Assembly (NCBI GenBank): GCA_015060555.1
Contig: SUYG01000045.1
Location: forward strand, 199,915 to 263,914
Source of the DNA: Physcousia sp015060555
GTDB taxonomy: Bacteria; Bacteroidota; Bacteroidia; Bacteroidales; Bacteroidaceae
DNA: 64,000 nucleotides
Direction: 5' to 3'
Numbering within the stretch: position 1 is the first letter of the stretch; the number at the start of each line of letters is the position of its first letter. The notes beneath the pieces were generated by a model, which was not told where the DNA came from, did not search any database, and worked only from the letters and a program-made list of their open reading frames with translations. The translations under genes were made by a program, and so were the position numbers. This document shows positions 24,480-33,404 of this stretch, piece after piece.

Positions 24480-25657
24480 TGACCATCTATCTCAAGCGGG
24501 GCAAGGACGAGTCGCTGCGCCGATTTCATCCCTGGATTTTCTCGGGTGCCATACACCACGTTGAAGGACAACAGGAAGAGGGCGCACTGGCGCGTGTGTT
24601 CACCGCCGAAGGCGCTTACATTGCCACAGGACACTGGCAGATAGGTTCTATCGCCGTGCGTGTGCTCACTTTCGACGACGAAGCCATAGATGCCGCCTTC
24701 TGGCAGCGCCGCCTGCTGGCAGCACTCGAGGTGCGCCGCGCCATTGGCGTCGCCGACAATCCCGACAACAGCACATTCCGCCTCGTACACGGCGAGGGCG
24801 ACCATCTGCCAGGGCTGGTCATCGATGTCTATGGTGCCACGGCCGTGGTGCAGGCGCACAGCGTTGGAATGCATGTATGCCGCCAGCAGGTAGCCGAGGC
24901 GCTGAAAACCGTCATGGGCGATGCCATCAGCCACATCTTCTACAAGAGCGAGACAACGCTGCCCTTCAAGGCTGACCTTGGGCAGGAAAATGGTTTCCTG
25001 CTCGGCGGAAGCCCTGATGATGTGGCGATGGAGAACGGACTCAAGTTCCACATCGACTGGCTGCGTGGACAGAAGACGGGATTCTTCGTTGACCAGCGTG
25101 ACAACCGAAGCCTGCTGGAGCGCTATGCCAAAGGGCGCGACGTACTGAATATGTTCTGCTACACGGGCGGCTTCTCGGTCTATGCCATGCGTGGCGGTGC
25201 ACACTCGGTGCACTCGGTTGACAGCTCGGCAAAGGCGGTGGACCTGGTGAATGCGAACATGGAGCTGAACTTCCCTGGTGACAGCCGCCATCAGGCCTTT
25301 GCAGAGGATGCCTTCCGCTTCCTGCAGCAGATGGACGAAGGTGCCTACGACCTGATCATTCTTGACCCGCCTGCCTTTGCCAAACACAAGGATGCGCTGC
25401 ACAATGCGCTGAAGGGCTATACGCGCCTCAATCTTCGCGCCTTCGAGAAGATTCGCACTGGCGGCATCCTCTTCACCTTCTCCTGCTCACAGGCCGTGTC
25501 GAAGGATCAGTTCCGCATGGCCGTGTTCACGGCTGCTGCGCAGAGCGGCCGCCGCGTGCGCATCCTGCACCAGTTGCACCAGCCTGCAGACCATCCCATC
25601 AACATCTATCACCCTGAAGGTGAATACCTCAAAGGATTGGTGCTTCAAGTAGAATAA
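24476..25657 (+). CDS. RlmI/RlmK-like 23S rRNA cytosine methyltransferase
   Basis: A 393-residue SAM-dependent methyltransferase. An N-terminal PUA domain (LKRGKDESLRRFHPWIFSGA, about 5-24) precedes a linker domain and a Rossmann domain. Motifs are LNMFCYTGGFSVYAMRGGA (motif I, near 223-241) and LIILDPPAFAKHK (motif IV, near 295-307). E. coli RlmI makes m5C1962 in 23S rRNA; the family match is strong but the exact target nucleotide is inferred. Translationally coupled to the exonuclease, so both may act on RNA. Confidence 0.85.
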   Translation: MMTIYLKRGKDESLRRFHPWIFSGAIHHVEGQQEEGALARVFTAEGAYIATGHWQIGSIAVRVLTFDDEAIDAAFWQRRLLAALEVRRAIGVADNPDNSTFRLVHGEGDHLPGLVIDVYGATAVVQAHSVGMHVCRQQVAEALKTVMGDAISHIFYKSETTLPFKADLGQENGFLLGGSPDDVAMENGLKFHIDWLRGQKTGFFVDQRDNRSLLERYAKGRDVLNMFCYTGGFSVYAMRGGAHSVHSVDSSAKAVDLVNANMELNFPGDSRHQAFAEDAFRFLQQMDEGAYDLIILDPPAFAKHKDALHNALKGYTRLNLRAFEKIRTGGILFTFSCSQAVSKDQFRMAVFTAAAQSGRRVRILHQLHQPADHPINIYHPEGEYLKGLVLQVE

Positions 25658-25765
25658 AGTTAAATTGTTTAACCTTTAGCCTGCATGATGCGCTTAAAAA
25701 GTTAAACAATTTAAAATAATCTGTGGAAAACTCAGCAAAAAGTAGCATTTCTCACCATAATGCTC

Positions 25766-25773
25766 TATCTTTG
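25766..25773 (+). promoter_or_regulatory. -7 box of a probable small RNA
   Basis: TATCTTTG, with transcription expected near 25778. No good -33 TTTG was found. No open reading frame follows before the terminator at 25817. Confidence 0.5.
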
Positions 25774-25777
25774 CAAC

Positions 25778-25849
25778 GTGTTTTTCATGGTATTAGATTT
25801 AAGGTTAATGAAAGGTAGGTTGTCGTGAGACAACCTTCTTTTCTTTTTT
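25778..25849 (+). ncRNA. Candidate small RNA with terminator
   Basis: A free-standing unit: a TATCTTTG promoter box, then about 40 nt including GGTATTAGATTTAAGGTTAA, then a terminator hairpin AGGTTGTC-GTGA-GACAACCT (25817-25836) with a long T tract (to 25849). The total transcript would be about 70 nt. The GTATTAGATTTAAGG core reminds me of a conserved Bacteroidales RNA motif, but I cannot verify this. It may also act as a short leader for something downstream, although the next gene is on the other strand. Confidence 0.5.
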
Positions 25850-25860
25850 GTCTATCCTTA

Positions 25861-25950
25861 TTCAATCGGAATGTCTGTCTCTGTTCAATCAGAGATCTTA
25901 CCTCTGCTTAATCAGAAATCTTATCTCTGTTCAATCAGAGGACTCCCAAT
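25861..25950. repeat. 23-bp tandem repeat beside prs
   Basis: About 3.5 copies of a 23-bp unit (TTCAATCAGAGATCTTACCT type) start at 25861, 25884, 25907 and 25930. The last copy runs into the prs stop codon. No spacers separate the units, so this is not a CRISPR array. Confidence 0.75.
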
Positions 25951-26879
25951 TAAATCAGATATTGGCTGCTGATGCTCTCATTGTCCACCACGCGGCGGAT
26001 GGTCTCGGCGATGAGGTCGGCAATGGAAATCTGCTTCACCTTGGCGCAGCGATTGCTGTAGGGGATGGAATCCGTGAAGACAATTTCTTCCAACTGACTA
26101 TTCTGCACACGCTCGCTGGCAGCACCGCTCATGACGCAGTGGCTGGCGATGGCACGCACGCTGCGGGCGCCGTTCTCGATCATCAGGTCAGCAGCCTTCG
26201 TGATGGTGCCGGCGGTGTCAACCATATCATCCACGAGGACGACATCGGCATTCTTCACGTCGCCGATGATCTGCATGGTGCCAACATGGTTGGGACGGGG
26301 ACGTGTCTTGTTGCACAGCACCAGCGGGCAACCGAAGAATTTGGAGTAGGCCGAGGCACGCTTGGAACCGCCTACGTCGGGCGTGGCGATGACGAGGTTC
26401 TCGAGATTCAGACTCTTGATATAGGGCAGCAGGACGCTGGAGGCGTAGAGGTGATCAACGGGCACGTTGAAGAAACCCTGTTCCTGATCGGCGTGAAGGT
26501 CCATTGTGATGACGCGATTGACACCGGCCACCGACAACATGTCGGCTACGAGTTTCGCGCCGATGGCCACGCGCGGCTTGTCCTTGCGATCCTGGCGAGC
26601 CCAGCCGAAGTAGGGGATGACAGCGTTGATGGAGCGGGCGGAGGCACGCTTGGCGGCGTCGATCATCAGCAGGAGCTCCATGAGGTTGTCGGAGTTGGGG
26701 AAGGTGCTCTGTACGAGGAAGACATCGCGTCCGCGGATGCTCTCTTCGTAGCTCACGCTGAATTCGCCGTCGGCGAAGCGGGTGATGTTAATCTGGCCTT
26801 GGGGAACGCCCAGGCTGTTGCAGATTTTCTCGGTTAGGTACTGAGTGGCAGTGCCGGAGAAGACAAGGAAGTTATTCAT
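25950..26879 (-). CDS. prs: Ribose-phosphate pyrophosphokinase
   Basis: A 309-residue enzyme making PRPP from ribose-5-phosphate and ATP for nucleotide, His and Trp synthesis. Seen: RFADGEFSVSYEESIRGRDV (about 34-53), the DLHADQEQGFF metal/ATP segment (about 129-139) and the PRPP loop VLVDDMVDTAGTITKAA (about 215-231). Normal length. It follows the thiE-like gene by 89 nt, and that spacer includes the CGTTTAACGTTTG repeat. Confidence 0.95.
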   Translation of the reverse strand: MNNFLVFSGTATQYLTEKICNSLGVPQGQINITRFADGEFSVSYEESIRGRDVFLVQSTFPNSDNLMELLLMIDAAKRASARSINAVIPYFGWARQDRKDKPRVAIGAKLVADMLSVAGVNRVITMDLHADQEQGFFNVPVDHLYASSVLLPYIKSLNLENLVIATPDVGGSKRASAYSKFFGCPLVLCNKTRPRPNHVGTMQIIGDVKNADVVLVDDMVDTAGTITKAADLMIENGARSVRAIASHCVMSGAASERVQNSQLEEIVFTDSIPYSNRCAKVKQISIADLIAETIRRVVDNESISSQYLI

Positions 26880-26881
26880 GT

Positions 26882-26912
26882 TTCGTTTAACGTTTGGTCG
26901 TTTAACGTTTAA
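26882..26912. repeat. CGTTTAACGTT repeat in the thiE-prs spacer
   Basis: TTCGTTTAACGTTTGG is followed directly by TCGTTTAACGTTTAAT. Two near-identical 15-bp units. Confidence 0.55.
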
Positions 26913-26968
26913 TAATTATTTTCTTTCTTCAGCGCTTAAGCGTCTATACGTTCAGCGCTAGGCGAATG

Positions 26969-27574
26969 CTATTCGGCTGCTTTGCGCAACTTGCGGAAGT
27001 GGGCGATGACCTCTTTGTAGTCAAGGCCGGAGTGGATGTTAAAGCGTGTCCACAGGTCGCCAAGAATAACAGCACCGCCGAAACCATAGTCGGACAGCTG
27101 GGGCAGGGTATCGCTGTTGACACCGCCGGCGGCCATCACCTTGCGGTCAATGAGGCCGGCGCGCGTGGCGTTATGCAGCTGCTCGGACGTGTAGCCGGCG
27201 TGGCGCTCGGGGTAGGTGATGCTGTTGAAGACGGGCGAGAGGAAGACATAGTCCATGCCCCGACGGTCGCGAAGCTCGTCTAAGCTATGGCACGAGCGGC
27301 TGACGCTGCCGTGATAGTTCTGGGGAAGGGAGTTGGCTTCATTGGAGAGATGGACGCCACGGAGACCGAATTCATCTACGAGATAGAAATGGTCATGAAC
27401 AACGATGTGGTCATGCCACTGCTGCGGAATCAGCGTGAGCAGGCGTTCCGAATAGATGGGTTCGGTGTGGGGCTTGCGCAGGTGGAACAAATCAAGTCCT
27501 TCCTCGAAGAGGGCATTGATTATCGTGTCTTCCTCGACGAAGAAGTCTGGAGTCGATAGAAGGATGAGTTTCAT
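26969..27574 (-). CDS. Thiamine phosphate synthase-like protein (ThiE/TenI family)
   Basis: A 201-residue TIM-barrel protein. VHDHFYLVDEFGLRGVHLSN (about 79-98) and the phosphate-binding VMAAGGVNSDTLPQLSDYGF (about 151-170) are typical of ThiE/TenI. It could couple the pyrimidine and thiazole moieties of thiamine, or act like TenI. It is short and lacks other thi neighbours. I saw no TPP riboswitch. Instead a perfect palindrome overlaps its promoter, suggesting protein-based control. Confidence 0.75.
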   Translation of the reverse strand: MKLILLSTPDFFVEEDTIINALFEEGLDLFHLRKPHTEPIYSERLLTLIPQQWHDHIVVHDHFYLVDEFGLRGVHLSNEANSLPQNYHGSVSRSCHSLDELRDRRGMDYVFLSPVFNSITYPERHAGYTSEQLHNATRAGLIDRKVMAAGGVNSDTLPQLSDYGFGGAVILGDLWTRFNIHSGLDYKEVIAHFRKLRKAAE

Positions 27575-27595
27575 TTACGCTTGTTTTTTCGTGTG

Positions 27596-27618
27596 CAAAA
27601 GTACAACAATTTGTTGTA
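27596..27618 (-). promoter_or_regulatory. Promoter with overlapping palindromic operator
   Basis: On the minus strand TACTTTTG (27596-27603) is a -7 box 22 nt before the thiE-like ATG. Immediately upstream and touching it is the palindrome TACAACAA-T-TTGTTGTA (27602-27618), placed between the -7 and -33 regions where a repressor would act. Confidence 0.5.
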
Positions 27619-27627
27619 ATAAACGAA

Positions 27628-27654
27628 GAAAAGCGCGAAATCTTCGCGCTTTTC
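27628..27654 (-). terminator. Terminator of the M16 peptidase operon
   Basis: A perfect 12-bp stem GAAAAGCGCGAA with a 3-nt loop and its complement. On the minus strand it is followed by TTCGTTTATT. It is the only structure between the M16 stop and the next promoter. Confidence 0.75.
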
Positions 27655-27682
27655 TCTTTGTATAGTAGTTTTTAAGATTTTT

Positions 27683-30604
27683 TTAATACCCGAAGATTTC
27701 TTCCAGGCTGACACGCTTGATGGGGCCTACCTGCTGCAAGGCTGCCATATCCAGTTCTTTTTCGTTGCCGAGGATCATGTAGCGGCGGGTCTTGCGCGCC
27801 ATGCGCTCGTTGGAGAAACGCACGATGTCATCGAGCGTGATGTTGGGCAGTTCGTTGTAAATCTTCTCATTGATGTCATAGTCGATGCCGCGGTCCTGAG
27901 CCGCTAACCAGGCGTTGATGACGCCGAAGCGGGTCGTGCGCTGAGCTGCCAGCTGCTTCGTCAGGCTCTGCTTGGCAATCTCGAAGGCGCTCTGACTTTG
28001 CGGGATGCTGTCGAGAATCTCGTTGAAGGTGCGGATGCAGTCCATCATCTTGTCGTTCTGTGAGATGATGTAGGTGAAGCTCGTCTCGGGATGACCCTTG
28101 CGCGAGGGGGCCTGGTCGTAGTAGGCGGCAGCGCTGTAGGCGAGGCCGCGGCTCTCGCGCAGTTCCTGGAAGACGATGCCGTTCATGCCGCTGCCGAAGT
28201 ACTCGTTGTAGAGCGCTGCCACAGGCGTGGCTTCAGGGCGCCACATGACTTCATCGTTGTGCATGGCTATCATGTAGATGTTCTTGGCATCGTAGGGCGC
28301 CAGCAGGATTTCAGTCTCCGGCGTAGTCTGCTCCATGTAATCCTCGAAGGCGAGGGGAGCCTTCAGTTCGGCGGGCAGGCGGTGCTCCTGGGTCAGCAGG
28401 CTGCTGAGGTCCGACATTGAGCGGGGACCGTAGTAGAGCACGCTGTGCTCATAGCTGGTCAGGTTGTGCAGTATATCCACGAGGTCCTGCGGATTGGTGG
28501 CCGTCAGCTCGGCTGCTGTCATGATGTTGCGCAGGGAGTTGCGAGCGCCGAAGAAACCGAAGGCACGCAGATGGGAGAAGCAGTTGCGCTGCTCCAACTT
28601 CGCATCGGCTTGGGCTTTGGCGACATTGGCGATGTAGGCGGCGTAGGCGGTGCTGTCCACCTGCACGTTCTTCAGCACATTCTCCAACAGGGCCAAGGCG
28701 GCGGGCATGCTATCGTCGAGCCCCGAGAGGTTAATGGAGGTCTGGTAGCTGCCGACGTTGACATAGAAGCTGCAGGCAAGGCCGTAGAACTTCTGTTGAA
28801 CCTGCTCGGCGGTGAGCGTGTCGGTGCCCAGCAGCTTCAGGTAGTCGCTGGCGGCCTCAAGGCGCTTGTCGGCGGCTGTGCCGAAGGGCAGACGGAACAC
28901 GATGTGGAAGATGCCGTTCTCCGTGTTCTGCTTATAGATCAGGGGCAGCTGCTGCTCGGCGGTATCGCCCGTCTTGGAAGTCCACGTTCCCACGGTCAGG
29001 TCGTTCTTGAAATCCACGAAGCGCGGCTGGATGGGCTCCACCTCGGTGTCTTGAATCTCTTTTACGAAGGCGCTCATCTGGTCACGGTTGGAGGGGATGG
29101 CGGTAATCTCGGGCTTGTCGATTTTCTTGATGTTGGGGTCGTCGCCCTGACGCTTGAACACGGTGACGTAGTTGTCTTTGAAGTTACGCTGTGCAAAGCC
29201 TACGATGTCCTCTTTCGTGAGGGCTGAGATGCGGTCGATTTCCTCGACGGCATCTTTCCAGTCGATGCCGTGGATGAAGGCGTTCTGGAACATCGTCGTG
29301 CGGGCATTGTTGTGCTCCAGCGCCTGCATCTTGCTCAGCTTCCAGTTGTTGATGATGGCGGGCAGGAGGTCATCGGGGAAGTCGCCGCTCTTGAGTTTCT
29401 TCATCTCGGCGAGCATCAGGTCGCGGGCTTCCTCCAGCGTCTGGCCCTCGCGTGGCGAACCTTGCATGAAGAAGAGGGAATAGTCTGAGAGGGCGTAGTT
29501 GCCGGCGTATGCGCTAAGCATGGTCATCTTCTGGTTGATGTCCAGGTCGAAGAGACCGGCACGGCCGTTGCTGAGAACTTCGCTGATGATTGAGAGCGTG
29601 TCGCAGACGCGGTCCTTGGCACCCGGGAAGCTCCAGCCCATCATCAGGCTCTCGGCTTCGAGGCCCACCACGGTGGTGTCAACAGGAACTGTCAGCGCTG
29701 CCACAGGGGCGTATTCGGGCTGCTTGCAGTCGGGGTTGGGCTGCCAGTTGCCGAAGTATTTCTCCAAGATGTCGATGGTTTTATCGGGGTCTAAATCACC
29801 TGACATACAGATGGCTACATTGTTTGGACAATAGTAGTTCTTGAAGTAGTTCTTGATGTTGGTGATTGAGGGATTCTTCAAGTGCTCCTGTGTGCCGATG
29901 GTGGTCTGTGTGCCGTAGGGGTGAGTGGGGAAGAGCTTGTAGAAAAGGGCGTTGACCATCTTCTCGCTGTCGTCACTCAGGTACAGGTTGTACTCCTCAT
30001 AAACAGCTTCCAGCTCGGTGTGGAAACCGCGAATGACCATGTTCTGGAAACGGTCGGCTTGGATGCGGGCCCAATTCTCAATCTCGTTGGACGGGATGTT
30101 CTCCACATAGACCGTCTGGTCGAAGCTTGTGAAGGCATTGGTGCCGTCGGAGCCGATGAGCGCCATCAGCTTGTCGTACTCGTTGGGGATGTTGTACTTG
30201 GCTGCCAGCTGGCTGACGCTGTCAATCTCGTGGTAAGCCTGCTTGCGTGCGGCGGGATCTGTGAGCTGGCGGTAGGCTTCGAAGCGCTGTTCGATCTCGT
30301 CCAGCAGCGGAGCCTCGGCAGTGGAGTCGCTGGTGCCGAACTGCTTGGTGCCCTTGAACATCAGGTGCTCGAGATAGTGTGCCAGACCTGTTGTCTCTGC
30401 GGGGTCGTTGCGGGAGCCGGTCTTCACGGCGATGTTCGCCTGGATGCGTGGCTCATCCTTGTTCACCGAGATATACACCTTGAGACCGTTCTTCAGGGTG
30501 TAGATGCGAGTCTGCATCGGGTCGCCCTTGACAATCTCATAGTCATGCTTGTTGCAACCGCTGAGACATAGCAATGTCACAGCGACGAAAAGAAGTTTTT
30601 TCAT
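27683..30604 (-). CDS. M16 (insulinase-type) peptidase, predicted lipoprotein
   Basis: A 973-residue tandem M16 protease with lipoprotein signal LLCLSGC (Cys17). The first half carries the inverted zinc motif HYLEH (H76, E79, H80) and a downstream EAVYEEYNLYLSDD Glu; the second half lacks HxxEH, as expected for the inactive partner domain. The mature protein would sit in the periplasm or outer membrane and cut peptides. Last gene of the porin-PSD-SpoIIE-STAS operon, 18 nt after the STAS gene. Confidence 0.92.
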   Translation of the reverse strand: MKKLLFVAVTLLCLSGCNKHDYEIVKGDPMQTRIYTLKNGLKVYISVNKDEPRIQANIAVKTGSRNDPAETTGLAHYLEHLMFKGTKQFGTSDSTAEAPLLDEIEQRFEAYRQLTDPAARKQAYHEIDSVSQLAAKYNIPNEYDKLMALIGSDGTNAFTSFDQTVYVENIPSNEIENWARIQADRFQNMVIRGFHTELEAVYEEYNLYLSDDSEKMVNALFYKLFPTHPYGTQTTIGTQEHLKNPSITNIKNYFKNYYCPNNVAICMSGDLDPDKTIDILEKYFGNWQPNPDCKQPEYAPVAALTVPVDTTVVGLEAESLMMGWSFPGAKDRVCDTLSIISEVLSNGRAGLFDLDINQKMTMLSAYAGNYALSDYSLFFMQGSPREGQTLEEARDLMLAEMKKLKSGDFPDDLLPAIINNWKLSKMQALEHNNARTTMFQNAFIHGIDWKDAVEEIDRISALTKEDIVGFAQRNFKDNYVTVFKRQGDDPNIKKIDKPEITAIPSNRDQMSAFVKEIQDTEVEPIQPRFVDFKNDLTVGTWTSKTGDTAEQQLPLIYKQNTENGIFHIVFRLPFGTAADKRLEAASDYLKLLGTDTLTAEQVQQKFYGLACSFYVNVGSYQTSINLSGLDDSMPAALALLENVLKNVQVDSTAYAAYIANVAKAQADAKLEQRNCFSHLRAFGFFGARNSLRNIMTAAELTATNPQDLVDILHNLTSYEHSVLYYGPRSMSDLSSLLTQEHRLPAELKAPLAFEDYMEQTTPETEILLAPYDAKNIYMIAMHNDEVMWRPEATPVAALYNEYFGSGMNGIVFQELRESRGLAYSAAAYYDQAPSRKGHPETSFTYIISQNDKMMDCIRTFNEILDSIPQSQSAFEIAKQSLTKQLAAQRTTRFGVINAWLAAQDRGIDYDINEKIYNELPNITLDDIVRFSNERMARKTRRYMILGNEKELDMAALQQVGPIKRVSLEEIFGY

Positions 30605-30622
30605 AAGGCGTAAACAGAATGT

Positions 30623-30925
30623 TTATTTGAACTCGAAGAGGTTGATGAAACCTGTCATCGTGAACACGTTGCGCAGGTCGTTGTTCATACCTGTGATATA
30701 GACATGAGCGCCTTTCGGCTTCACTGTCTTCAGGATGCTCAGGAAGATGCGCAGGCCACTGGATGAGATGTAGGAGAGTTCTGTGCAGTCGAGGATGACA
30801 TCCTTGCCACTGGCTTCCATGAGGGGCTTCACTTCGCTCTCCACCTGCGGGGCTGCTGCGGTGTCCAGACGTCCTTTGAATTCTGCTACGAGGGCGCCGT
30901 CTTTTTCTAAAATGTTTGTTGTCAT
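30623..30925 (-). CDS. STAS-domain anti-sigma factor antagonist
   Basis: A 100-residue SpoIIAA-like protein. The loop VILDCTELSYISSSGLRIFL (about 53-72) carries the phosphorylatable Ser. It starts 19 nt after a SpoIIE-type phosphatase gene, so it is the obvious substrate of that phosphatase. It is a paralogue of the STAS protein encoded at 15680, whose kinase partner lies at 18228. Cross-talk between the two loci is possible. Confidence 0.9.
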   Translation of the reverse strand: MTTNILEKDGALVAEFKGRLDTAAAPQVESEVKPLMEASGKDVILDCTELSYISSSGLRIFLSILKTVKPKGAHVYITGMNNDLRNVFTMTGFINLFEFK

Positions 30926-30944
30926 ATAAGAAGATTTTTTGAGT

Positions 30945-33374
30945 TTATAGATTCAAGTTGATATTTTGGTTTTGTGTGTTGAGTCGCTTGCGCAGCGTGA
31001 GGACGTTCTTGCCGTCCACGTATTCGTAGTTGATACTGTCCATGATCTGTCGTATGAGATGGATGCCCAGTCCGCCGATGGAGCGTTCTTCGGCTGAGAG
31101 GGTGGTGTCAACTTCTTCCTTCTCCGTGGGGTCGAAGGGCGAACCGCTGTCGCTGATGGTGAATTTCAGGCGGACATCGTTGGCTCTGGCATCGATGTCA
31201 ATGTTTCCCGTCACTCCGGAGGGATAGGCATAGTTCATCACGTTGACGACAGCCTCTTCCAGTGCCAGATTCAACTGCATTGTCGTTGCCATGTCAACCC
31301 CGACTTCCTCACATACCTCTTCTACAAACTGTGCCAGTTCAGGCACTTTCTGCACATCGTTGGGCAGTGTGATGGTGCGGTGCATGTGTTCTGCTCGCAT
31401 AGACTTGGTGTATTGGATGGCCAGCATCGTAAGGTCGTCGCTCTGCTCGGCATCGCCCACATAGGTTTGCACGGCTTTCGTCATCCTTTCGATGAGGTGT
31501 TGTGGTTTCTGTTCCTGGGCCTTGGCGCACGCTTCGGCAACAGCCGCCAGTCTGTCTTCGCCGAACAGCTCATGTTGCTTGTTCTCAGCCTCTGTCAGGC
31601 CGTCGGTGTAGAGGAAGATGGTGGTCTGGGGCGCTATCATGGTTTCTTGCGGTGTGTATTTCCAGTTCTGTATCACGCCGGCAGGGATGTTCGAGTCGCA
31701 GGGCAGCAGTTGAATGCCGTCGCCCACGAGCAAGGGGGAGTCATGGCCGGCGTTGCTGTAGCGCAGACGTCCTGTGGGCAGGTCCAGTGCGCCTGCGAAG
31801 AGCGTCACGAACATATTTGACTCGTTCTGGTCGCTGAGAGTGTTGTTGATTTGTGACAGAATGCGGTCGGGTTGCGATTCGTGCTGTGAGATGGTGCGGA
31901 AGAGGCTGCGTGTGACAGCCATCACCAGAGAGGCCGGCACGCCCTTTCCGCTCACGTCACCGATGCAGAAGAACAGCTTCTCGTCGCGGATGTAGAAGTC
32001 ATAGAGGTCGCCGCCGACAGCTTTCGCGGGTGCCAAGGCGCCGAAGATGTCGATGTCATCGCGGTCGGGGTAGGGCGGGAACAGCTTGGGCAGCATGGAC
32101 ATCTGTATCTCGCTGGCCACCTTCAGCTCGCTCTGTATCGAGGCTTTGGCGGCCGTGGAGACTTGTAGCTCGTTGATATAATGTGCCAGTGAGGACTGCA
32201 TCTCCTCAAAGGAGTCGCGCATATTGCGGATCTCGTCGTGGGTGGAGATCTTTGGCAGCGGCTTGTTGAAGTGTCCCTTGGCAATTTCCTGAGAGGCAAG
32301 TGCCAACTGCTTCAGCGGCCATATTTGTGCTCGTACGACCAGATTCAGCACGATTGAGATGAGCACCAGCATCACCACCAGCAGAATCAGCATCGAACGC
32401 CGCAGGATGTTGGGCTGTTCCATGATCTTGGATTCTGGCATCGTGAAACTCACCGACCATTGCACACGTGGCACGGGGGCGTAATAGACAATGGTGCTTT
32501 CGTCGTGGGCTTTATCGTCTGTTGCCATGTAGGTGACATCTTCCTGCAGCGTGTCCGTACCGCGTTTCCAGCTCAGCATTCGGCTGGCCAGGTTCAGGTA
32601 GTCGGTGTCCTGCAACTGGGTAGCATGGTCTATGACATTCACGGTTTGAATCCATTCGGGCTCGGGGTGGCAGACATATTGCGAGTCGCGGCTGAGCACG
32701 ATAACGCGTGAGTAGGGATAGGGCTTGGCATCCTCCACGATATCGCGTACCCAGTCCAGCGCCACATCGGCGCACAGCACGGCATAGAGGCTGTCCTCCG
32801 CATCGTAGAGCGGTACGGAGTAGGTGACCATTGCTCGCTTCGTGGACATGGAATCTACGTAGGGCAGACACCAGTAACCCTTTTCCAGTATATTGGTGTA
32901 GATCCAGTTGCTGTCCGTCTCCAGATAGCAGAAGTCATTGTCGGGACCGCCAATCTCGTCGGCTGCCAGCTCGCCCGTCAGCGGGTCGCGTGTCACCGTG
33001 GGGGCATAGTAGCGTCCCAGGTCGGGAAAGAAGTTCTCGCGGTAGAGGAGCGTGGCAGCGGCGATGTCGTTGTTCTTGCTGATGAGGCGGTACAGCAGCT
33101 CATAGCACAGCGATTCGTCCTGCGTGTTGCGGTCAGCGAAGGCTGCAGCCGTCTCTACGGCCGTCTCCACGTTGGAGATACGGCTGTCGATGTCGGCGAG
33201 CACGCCGTCCATGGCGCGGCCGGCTTGGCGGTTGGTCTCATCAGCAACGACATCCCTCACACGCTTCATCTGGTAGAATCCGCCTGTGAGCATGATGATG
33301 GTGATGAGGACAAACACCAGCAGCGAGGTGCGGGTGGCCACAGAGTCCTTCAGTAAATCGTTCAAGAACTTCAT
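30945..33374 (-). CDS. Membrane SpoIIE/RsbU-type phosphatase with HAMP and kinase domain
   Basis: An 809-residue sensor-effector. TM1 is at about 18-34, followed by a periplasmic Cache-like sensor to about 325 and TM2 (SMLILLVVMLVLISIVLNLV). HAMP follows (LKQLALASQEIAKGHFNKPL). The PP2C/SpoIIE domain has GGDLYDF, GDVSGKGVPASL, LYTDGLTEAEN and SDDLTM metal sites. A C-terminal HATPase has LALEEAVVNVMNYAYP and GGLGIHLIRQIMD. One protein thus holds both the dephosphorylating and the phosphorylating activity for STAS partners. The periplasmic ligand is unknown. Confidence 0.9.
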   Translation of the reverse strand: MKFLNDLLKDSVATRTSLLVFVLITIIMLTGGFYQMKRVRDVVADETNRQAGRAMDGVLADIDSRISNVETAVETAAAFADRNTQDESLCYELLYRLISKNNDIAAATLLYRENFFPDLGRYYAPTVTRDPLTGELAADEIGGPDNDFCYLETDSNWIYTNILEKGYWCLPYVDSMSTKRAMVTYSVPLYDAEDSLYAVLCADVALDWVRDIVEDAKPYPYSRVIVLSRDSQYVCHPEPEWIQTVNVIDHATQLQDTDYLNLASRMLSWKRGTDTLQEDVTYMATDDKAHDESTIVYYAPVPRVQWSVSFTMPESKIMEQPNILRRSMLILLVVMLVLISIVLNLVVRAQIWPLKQLALASQEIAKGHFNKPLPKISTHDEIRNMRDSFEEMQSSLAHYINELQVSTAAKASIQSELKVASEIQMSMLPKLFPPYPDRDDIDIFGALAPAKAVGGDLYDFYIRDEKLFFCIGDVSGKGVPASLVMAVTRSLFRTISQHESQPDRILSQINNTLSDQNESNMFVTLFAGALDLPTGRLRYSNAGHDSPLLVGDGIQLLPCDSNIPAGVIQNWKYTPQETMIAPQTTIFLYTDGLTEAENKQHELFGEDRLAAVAEACAKAQEQKPQHLIERMTKAVQTYVGDAEQSDDLTMLAIQYTKSMRAEHMHRTITLPNDVQKVPELAQFVEEVCEEVGVDMATTMQLNLALEEAVVNVMNYAYPSGVTGNIDIDARANDVRLKFTISDSGSPFDPTEKEEVDTTLSAEERSIGGLGIHLIRQIMDSINYEYVDGKNVLTLRKRLNTQNQNINLNL

Positions 33375-33404
33375 GAGTGAAGAATCTTAAGAGTTTTAGA
33401 GTGT

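Noticed and set aside
25861..25950. CRISPR array
   Set aside because: Units abut directly with no spacers and no cas genes are nearby.
27575..27682. TPP riboswitch for the thiE-like gene
   Set aside because: The transcription start expected from the promoter leaves only about 15-20 nt of leader, and no THI-box core was seen.
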